This document shows positions 18,686 to 25,000 of a stretch of 25,000 nt of DNA, piece after piece (positions within the stretch are counted from its first letter, which is position 1; each line of letters opens with the position of its first letter). Made by a program: the position numbers and the translations under genes. Origin of the DNA: Owenia fusiformis (lineage: Eukaryota > Annelida > Polychaeta > Sabellida > Oweniidae); the NCBI GenBank assembly GCA_903813345.2, contig CAIIXF020000275.1:1-25000 (forward strand). The letters run 5' to 3'. Below the pieces are notes generated by a model that was not told the origin of the DNA, did no database searches, and saw only the letters and a list, made by a program, of their open reading frames with translations.

Positions 18686-21600
18686 CGTGTTTTTGTGAAA
18701 ACAATATGATTTTTCTTATGTAAAGTCCCTATGATAAAAATGATATCATCCAACTACTTCACGTGAAAAGAAAAAACATCGTGAATCCCCCTCAACCTTT
18801 ATTTTTCAACTTAGTTTTTATGATTTCATTCTGGTTTGATTCCTTGACAACTTAGTGATACACTACATGATTTTACTACTATACGTACGGGAATAAGCAT
18901 CACCTGTATTGCCACCTGTTATTAATAATATTCGTAAACATAATGCTTGAATGTATGAATAAATTGAAATTAAAAATATAAATACATGAAAATATATCTG
19001 AAATATTATTGATAAAATCCCCACCTTGTCACTTTTTGAAAAATATTAGGCTTATTTTCTAAAGTATTTTTTCTGAATTTGAATATATCAAAAGTTCTTC
19101 TACGCTAATGAATTAACAAGTTCTGAAAAGGGGACGGGTATTGAAATGCGATAAAGTTAAAAACCACAAATTCCATGTTATTTTCCATTGGAAAAAGTCA
19201 AACTATCCATTGTTTTCAGCATAATTTTGGTCATTGAAAATTGAAATCTCCAAAACTAGACTTTCATTACAATTCTTCTAATGAAAAAGTTTTAGACCAC
19301 TTGTTGAATAATATTTTCATGCAATTCAAATAAAAAAGAAGAACCTCTGTTGAGTAAATAATTTCAAAAAATGTTGAGATGGGTTCCCCATTCATAGTTT
19401 TTTAGATTGTTCGAATGATATTTTTATAATCATTGAGAATTGAATTTTCTTGAAAGATAACATATTGTGTTTTTGAGAAATGTCATATTTATATTGAGAA
19501 AGTAGTCATGGTAAAATATATGACCGTCAGATATCATTTGCCATACTATATCTGGTCCTTTGCCAATTTGAAGTGAATTGTAAAATCATATCAGAAGAGA
19601 GGTTATCCAAATATGAGGTCATTAGTTTAATCACTAGTGCAATCAGTAATCAACAGTCACGTTGACCAAGTTTTTCACGAGAGTTACTTTCTCCAGTAGT
19701 TCTGAATTGGATCAGTAAGCGGATGTGTTTCACAAAATCTAAATTTAAAGCAAATTTAAAGTTTAATGGCCAAAGCAGGTTCAACATATTATGTTTAGCT
19801 AAATCAAACAACAAATAATATGACCATTTAACTCACACTAGTTTCTTCATATGCCTGGACTAAAAAATCCCGAATCTGTTTGGGTGAAATAACCAAATGT
19901 GACCAATAATATGAGTATATTTGAGCATTGTCTCTTCACTTTCCAGTCAAAAATGTAAGATTTAAAAATATTTTTACAAATGATTGCAGTAAAACATGCA
20001 AAATATTATACACATTGGTTATTGAAATGTAAAGATAGTCCATTAGTGTATGGTTATATTATTAAAAACAATTATGGTAAAAAATTGGGTATTTCTAACC
20101 ATATAATGCTTTTTATTCCAAGTTCAATGACATTCTTCCTAGTTTACCTTTGAAATGATTTTCATACTGACGAATAACCATTATATCAGTTTCTTGCAAA
20201 GTAAATAAGTGTAGGGCTTACACAAGGATCAAAGTTTTTTAAGACTGTTTACGTACTTGTATATCCCTTGCCGTTCTAAGACGAAGAGCAATGAATTGCG
20301 ATTTTTCAGTTGAAACAATGAAATAAACACACTATGTTTATTTTGTTAAACATTTAACAAATAAAATTGTGTTTAACCTTATATTTTTTCAAAACATCAC
20401 TAAATATGAAAATATTGCAAATAAAATTGATCCCTGTGTGAGCCCTATATTTATTTACTTGGCCAAAAATGAATATAATGGTAATTAAAATATTTTGAAA
20501 ACATTGAATAGGTGAAATAGGAATATTATCATTAACAACCATGACTTTTGAATTAAGATAGTATTTTCAGGTAGGAAATATATAATTCTTCACAATTATT
20601 GTTTTTTATAAAAATGGCCACACACAAATGGACTATTATACTTATCAATATCAAATTTACCTCCTATATTGTATACCCATTGCTATTATTTGAAAAAAAT
20701 AATTTTTTATCAAACTCATCTTTTTGATGGTTGCACCTTGTGGCAAGCCGTTTAGCCCATTCGTGTCACCTTTTTGAGTGCAGACAAGTAAAAATGAATA
20801 GTTGATGGACCAATCTATAATGAGAATGGGTCACTTCATAGTAAGCTACCACAACATAGGTTTTTGTGATTTTCTGGGGTTTTGGCACACACTATAGTGC
20901 CTATGTATTCATCACAAGTTATCTTGAGAGTGTGCCAATGATCTAATATTGTATGTTGAAATAACGTAGATGCGAGTAGGTAGTTACCAGTTTCACCACT
21001 AGTTGGCTCGTTCGGTAGCATGGCGGGTATGGTAGAAAGTTCCCTTTAACTTAAATTACATCTGTTTTAGTGGTTTAATTTTCATATCAACCTCATGTAT
21101 CTGATATAGTTAGCAAATTAAAATATGTCCAGTAAAAGAAAATCACGAGGGGAAAGAGTACCCGTGTATATACAACCTACCGCCGAGCAAAGACCCGAAG
21201 ATGTCTGAAAATGTAGGGGGTGAGTTATAAACTTTTGTTTATATCTTGAATTTCTAAATATGAGAAACAGATAAAACACAGAATTGTGTGTAACTGATAG
21301 AGTTTTTGTTCCAGGCACTCATGTTTGCAAAATAATGAGTACTTAGCGCAATGTTTACTATCCAATCGCTAAATTCAACTTTTAAATATTTGAATGATGA
21401 TTTACATCTTGGAATAAGTAACAACCATGGCTGTCTATACTTCATTCGATTCAAAGATACAATATGTGTAAATGTATCATATTTATTTCACTGCCATACG
21501 TTGCATATCATTGAAATCACAGGTGAAAGTTGAAAATGAAAGACCCGATTATGTCACGAGTACGATTATATAGGACCCGAAGCTACCACCGAGCTATTCC

Positions 21601-21886
21601 GACTATACCGTGAGTAGAACCCGATGAGGTAGTGAGTAAGCTTTCGAATGAGCATATAATATCATGAGGATATCACAAATATTCCTTTTTATTTATCATA
21701 TACTCCTGGCACCGGGATATAATATAATATGATATAATTCCCGCAGCACTATACGTCAACGTCTGTTTCCGGCAAAGTTCTTTAAAACATTGAATTCATG
21801 CTTACACTTGAATCACCATAATTTCCCATGTGTCTATGGTAAGAGTGCAACCCAAAAACATTTAATTCTGCATTGCAAGCGCCATT

Positions 21887-22180
21887 CTACTCAAAGAACA
21901 CAACTTGAAGAATCCCAAGCTTCACAAGCTCCATATCCTCGAAACGAAAATTACCGTGATCTTTCTTTGATAATGCAATACCATAGTCAAAAACATTGTA
22001 AATCCATTTTTTGCCATCTAACTCAGGCACATTAACGTTAATACTCAGTAATGGATGGTGCTGACTGAAGTGGACCACAAAGTCATCCATCTCGTGTGAT
22101 TTATAACTACAGTGGAAGCATTTGTACCGAGGACTTGAAATACAATGTTTCGATGTGCAGTGGTAACTGGTGATAGCCAT
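21887..22180 (-). CDS. Small C2H2 zinc-finger protein inside the TIR element
   Basis: The frame has an ATG at 22180 and a TAG at 21887, giving 97 residues. YKCFHCSYKSHEMDDFVVHF followed by SQHH is a C-x2-C-x12-H-x3/4-H zinc finger (residues about 19-43). Two further cysteines and one histidine precede it (YHCTSKHC), possibly a second metal site. The C-terminal half (VPELDGKKWIYNVFDYG onward) is acidic to mixed and unfamiliar. The ORF lies wholly within the CAC-ended element, oriented leftward. It may be the 5' part of a lost transposase, a transposon-borne DNA-binding protein or captured cargo. Expression is unproven. The opposite strand is also partly open and is taken as a shadow. Confidence 0.45.
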   Translation of the reverse strand: MAITSYHCTSKHCISSPRYKCFHCSYKSHEMDDFVVHFSQHHPLLSINVNVPELDGKKWIYNVFDYGIALSKKDHGNFRFEDMELVKLGILQVVFFE

Positions 22181-22761
22181 ATTTTTTTCAGTTTCATTTA
22201 TTGTTCACAACAAAATGATTCACATAAATGATGCAGATTGTATGTTTATTATTTTTTCATCAGCACGTCATAAACTCGACGATATAATTGGATCTCAACA
22301 GATTTTACTCAAGTAATGTTCGGATTCTGAGATCCTTTACTCAAGATATTTTCGGATCTTTATAATATTACTCGTCGATCACATCGGGTCCGATGTCCGA
22401 TAACCTCGGGTCTTTTAGGACAAAGTTTAAGTGAAGATTTTGCTGTTCAAAAGTGCTATTTTGACCTAATATTTTGACACTTAATATATTATGCATATGC
22501 ACATCCATTTACCGACCCAAGTATGTCTTATGTATGGCTCATTATCAATTAAAGCGAGTATGAATGAGAAAAACAAATTGAAAACCATTATACGTTTACC
22601 TTATCTCTTAATTTGGACATAAAAATATATTTCAACTATAATTCTAGGCCAATTGCGCCTGCTAGAACATCTTAGTAACAACTCTAACCATCCAAAGGAA
22701 TTGTTAGTGACATTATATTACCTTTATTGTCCATTTTCCTACGAGATGACATTATCAAACA

Positions 22762-22797
22762 TTTGCTCGGCGGTATGTGCGTGTCTTGCTCGGCGGT
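22762..22797. repeat. Duplicated TTGCTCGGCGGTA
   Basis: The 13-mer occurs twice about 23 bp apart next to the right TIR. Only one inverted counterpart lies at the left end. Confidence 0.6.
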
Positions 22798-22973
22798 AGG
22801 TTGTATATACACGGGTACTCTTTCCCCTCGTGAAAATGTTATCTGTCAAATACAAGAAAAGATATTTCACTTTTTGTTATTTTGTAACATGGGGTCTATG
22901 GGCAATCTCCCCGAACTAGAAGTTTTGAATGTTTAATGATGTAAAAGTAAATAAAGATTATTTCTACTTTGAA

Positions 22974-23138
22974 GGAATAAATAATGATAGGCCATTCAAT
23001 ATGGTGAAATACAGCACAAGTTGGCCAGAATGTCATACAAATCACGAACCGAAGGTTACTGACATTCTGTTCAAATGTTGAATTTCAACATATACGAGTA
23101 TATGTATATATAGTGAATGGCTTATCATTATTTATTCC
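22974..23138. mobile_element. 165-bp MITE
   Basis: GGAATAAATAATGATAGGCC at the left pairs with GGCTTATCATTATTTATTCC at the right with one or two mismatches, and the arms extend to CATTCA/TGAATG. An inner inverted pair (CCAGAATGTCA and TGACATTCTG) adds a second stem. It lies upstream of the EGF exons, possibly in an intron. Confidence 0.68.
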
Positions 23139-23404
23139 GATTCAAACATAAAATATAAAAAAATATAAAAACAAATTTGGAATTGAGGTGCATGAAATGA
23201 AACTTGCCGTTATTTTTACCTTTCCAAGGTGTGATGTCACAATACATGTATTGAAAAGAGATTGAAAAGATGCACAGTCATGCATGTATGAAGAATTAGA
23301 GAAGGGCTATGCTGTATTCTGATTGGTTGAGAAACACAATTAGAGACCGGTCATCTTTGAATAAGTAATATATATCTGAAAATATTATGTTACATGTCTT
23401 GCAG

Positions 23405-23632
23405 GTTACCTTGGAGAAAATTGTGAAATCAACTTTGATGAGTGTGCCAGTAATCCCTGCAAGAACTTAGCTGACTGTATTGATGGTGTTGGTAGCTACA
23501 CATGTCTCTGTGCAGCAGGTTTCACTGGCAAGGATTGTGCTGATGAAATCCAGGAATGTGATTCCCAGCCTTGCCAAAATGGAGGAAAGTGCAATGACAG
23601 TATCAATCAATATACATGCGAATGTGCACCAG
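23405..23632 (+). CDS. Tandem-EGF protein, internal exon 1
   Basis: The exon follows the acceptor TGTCTTGCAG and ends before GTCAGG. It is 228 nt, phase 1-1, and encodes 76 residues after joining. It begins inside an EGF repeat (GYLGENCE), carries one complete calcium-binding-type EGF (FDECASNPC...GFTGKDC) and most of a second (QECDSQPC...CECAPG). CASNPC and CDSQPC match the C-x-S-x-P-C O-glucosylation site used on Notch and Crumbs EGFs. Phase 1 breaks in the C-terminal G-Y loop are typical of EGF exons. The protein starts upstream of the exon, and no signal peptide exon was found in the window. Confidence 0.85.
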
Positions 23633-23965
23633 GTCAGGATATAAATATCAGTTTTTCCTAGAAATGCTCACCTTTCCCTTAATTTACTTTCAACAACCCA
23701 ACTTGCCATTAGGGCCATGGGAAATGCTTTCGTGGAAAGATAAACATGAAAATGAAAACAGAATGAATTATCTGATTTATTGCAATTCCAGTAATTCTTT
23801 TGATTGGTTAAAAATAATGGGTTAAAATAATTATCTGATTTAAAGTTCATCTTAATTGTTATGACCTTAACACAGAAAAATATTAGCTTTTTGCTTTGGG
23901 AATACCTGCATGATAAAAAGGAATTTCAGGTATTTTCCATTGTTATATTATTATATTGTTACTAG
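23633..23965 (+). other. Intron between the EGF exons
   Basis: 333 bp with GT at the start (GTCAGGATAT) and TTGTTACTAG at the end. Its frame contains stops, and no other element is seen. Confidence 0.75.
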
Positions 23966-24930
23966 GGTATGTTGGAGATCATTGTGAGACAGAGCTTGAT
24001 GAATGCCAGTCTGGGCCATGTCATTTCAACAACAGTGTCGAGTGTATAGACCTTGTGGATAGCTACAATTGTGTATGTAAACCCGGCTTCTCAGGTCCTC
24101 ACTGCCAGTTTATGGTTGATCGCTGCTCGGAGAGTGAACCGTGTGGCCCTGGGATTTGTACACCCGGAGTGAACACATACTCCTGCCAGTGTCCTGATAA
24201 TGGTAGACAATATGATAGCAACTGTGTGGAAATTATACCATGTGACTCAAATCCTTGCCAGAATGAGGCCAAGTGCCAGGATGTCATTGAGGAGTCTAGA
24301 TTTGTTTGTCTTTGCTTACCAGGGTACACAGGCCTTAGGTGTGAGGGAGACATTGATGAATGTCTCAGAGAAAACATAACTTGTTACAATGGTGGAAGTT
24401 GCATTGATGATATCAATGGATTCCACTGTGAGTGTGCACCAGGGTTCACTGGTGAAGAATGCAACGTTAACATAGATGACTGCTTTGATCACCAATGTAA
24501 AAAAAATAGCATATGCATTGATGGACCTAACACATACACCTGTGAGTGCCTTCCTGGGACTGTAGGTTTCTTTTGTAATGAAACCGCTTCATCATGTGAA
24601 CAACAACCTTGCTTCCATGGTGGTACCTGTATACCAGATCTTGGGAATGTATCCAACTTCACTTGCCAATGTCTGCCAGGTTACACTGGTCAGTACTGCG
24701 AAACAGATGTTGATGAGTGTTTGAGTTCCCCATGTGGTAATGGTGGAACTTGCATTCAGGGAGATGATGTATTCACATGTATTTGTGGGCCAGGGTTCAC
24801 AGGACCTATATGTACAATAGACATTGATGAATGTGCAAATCACAGCTGTTCCAATGGCAGCAGCTGTGTGGATGGCATAGCTGGGTACACTTGCAGTTGT
24901 GCTGATGGATATACCGGCACATTATGTGAG
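23966..24930 (+). CDS. Tandem-EGF protein, large internal exon (8 EGF repeats)
   Basis: It enters in phase 1 after TTACTAG, completes the EGF begun in the previous exon (GYVGDHCE) and encodes eight more six-cysteine EGF repeats ending GYTGTLCE. Several start D-(I/V)-D-E-C, the calcium-binding form. C-x-S-x-P-C (O-glucose) occurs in CQSGPC, CDSNPC and CLSSPC. C-x4-S/T-C (O-fucose) occurs in CYNGGSC, CFHGGTC, CGNGGTC and CSNGSSC. N-glycosylation sequons include NIT, NVS, NFT and NHS. These fit an extracellular Notch/Crumbs/fibropellin-type protein; the exact gene cannot be told without its other domains. The likely donor is GTAAAA at 24931, leaving phase 0. Reading on instead gives seven or eight residues and TAA at 24952-24954. 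Confidence 0.86.
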
Positions 24931-25000
24931 GTAAAACATTCTACTACAAACTAATAACATATTCGCATATTTAACACAAGTGCGATTATATGATTTATGG

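Larger units (their letters stand above)
17158..20892. mobile_element. 3.7-kb element with long nested-palindrome TIRs
   Basis: The ends GTGTGTGCCAAA (17158) and TTTGGCACACAC (20892) are inverted, and TA flanks both (17156-17157 and 20893-20894), as in Tc1/mariner-like insertion. Divergent inverted arms of about 800 bp extend inward to about 17965 and from about 20070. Shared blocks include CCTATGTTGTGGTAGCTTAC, TTTTTACTTGTCTGCA and CATCAAAAAGATGAGTTT-type words. Each arm is in turn an imperfect palindrome (about 17390-17980 and 20030-20665). In the interior, minus the satellites annotated below, I see no intact transposase, only a short open plus-strand segment with acidic SDE-type residues (18060-18180). 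Confidence 0.68.
21144..22832. mobile_element. 1.7-kb CAC-ended TIR element, AAAAT target duplication
   Basis: The left end CACGAGGGGAAAGAGTACCC and the right end GGGTACTCTTTCCCCTCGTG are exact complements. The match continues through TACCGCCGAGCAA for about 47 bp. AAAAT flanks both ends (21139-21143 and 22833-22837). A CAC terminus with a 5-bp duplication is the arrangement known for Transib-type elements, but the remaining end bases do not match their usual consensus. Inside are inverted arrays of ACCCGA and ACGAGTA words and one small zinc-finger ORF. It is non-autonomous as far as I can see. Confidence 0.75.

Noticed and set aside
24099-24843. Minus-strand ORFs opposite the EGF exon
   Set aside because: They are shadows of the EGF coding frame.
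1-25000. tRNA, rRNA or CRISPR
   Set aside because: No cloverleaf, rRNA segment or regularly spaced repeat array was seen.

Overview
This is an AT-rich, intron-containing animal genome window. The coding exons are short, carry metazoan splice signals and belong to animal families: an SLC16-type transporter and a multi-EGF extracellular protein. The space between them is crowded with small inverted-repeat transposons. I read it as a marine invertebrate, plausibly an echinoderm, hemichordate or mollusc. The species cannot be named from the sequence.

Layout. (1) 1-5028 is non-coding and mobile-element rich. It holds a PIF/Harbinger-like MITE with a TAA target duplication (188-598), a probable terminal-inverted-repeat (TIR) element packed with the motif ATTCGNTA (about 1802-2720), a foldback (3489-3588) and two copies of one MITE in opposite orientation, each with its own 8-bp target duplication (4109-4357 and 4555-4804). 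(2) 5029-9097, minus strand, is the 5' part of a monocarboxylate-transporter-like (SLC16/MCT) gene. One first coding exon (9031-9097) is followed by three tandem, phase-matched versions of the next exon (6636-6782, 5941-6084, 5029-5175). Each encodes the same TM1-TM2 segment with a different sequence, which suggests mutually exclusive splicing. The rest of the gene lies beyond the left edge. Intron 1 carries four MITE or foldback elements. (3) 9098-23400 contains no confident host exon. It is a mosaic of foldbacks, a pair of identical 469-bp direct repeats, a Crypton-like recombinase fragment with a long hairpin, a 3.7-kb element whose inverted termini are themselves palindromes, and a 1.7-kb CAC-ended TIR element carrying a small C2H2 zinc-finger ORF. 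(4) 23405-24930, plus strand, holds two exons of a Notch/Crumbs-like tandem-EGF protein that continues off both ends.

The two host genes lie about 14 kb apart on opposite strands, and nothing suggests joint function. The most interesting points are the alternative TM1-TM2 exon cluster, the nested-palindrome element, the ATTCGNTA array and the CAC-ended element with subterminal motif arrays. Base-level calls such as exon edges, target duplications and inverted repeats were read by eye from the sequence. Family assignments rest on recognised motifs, not on searches.
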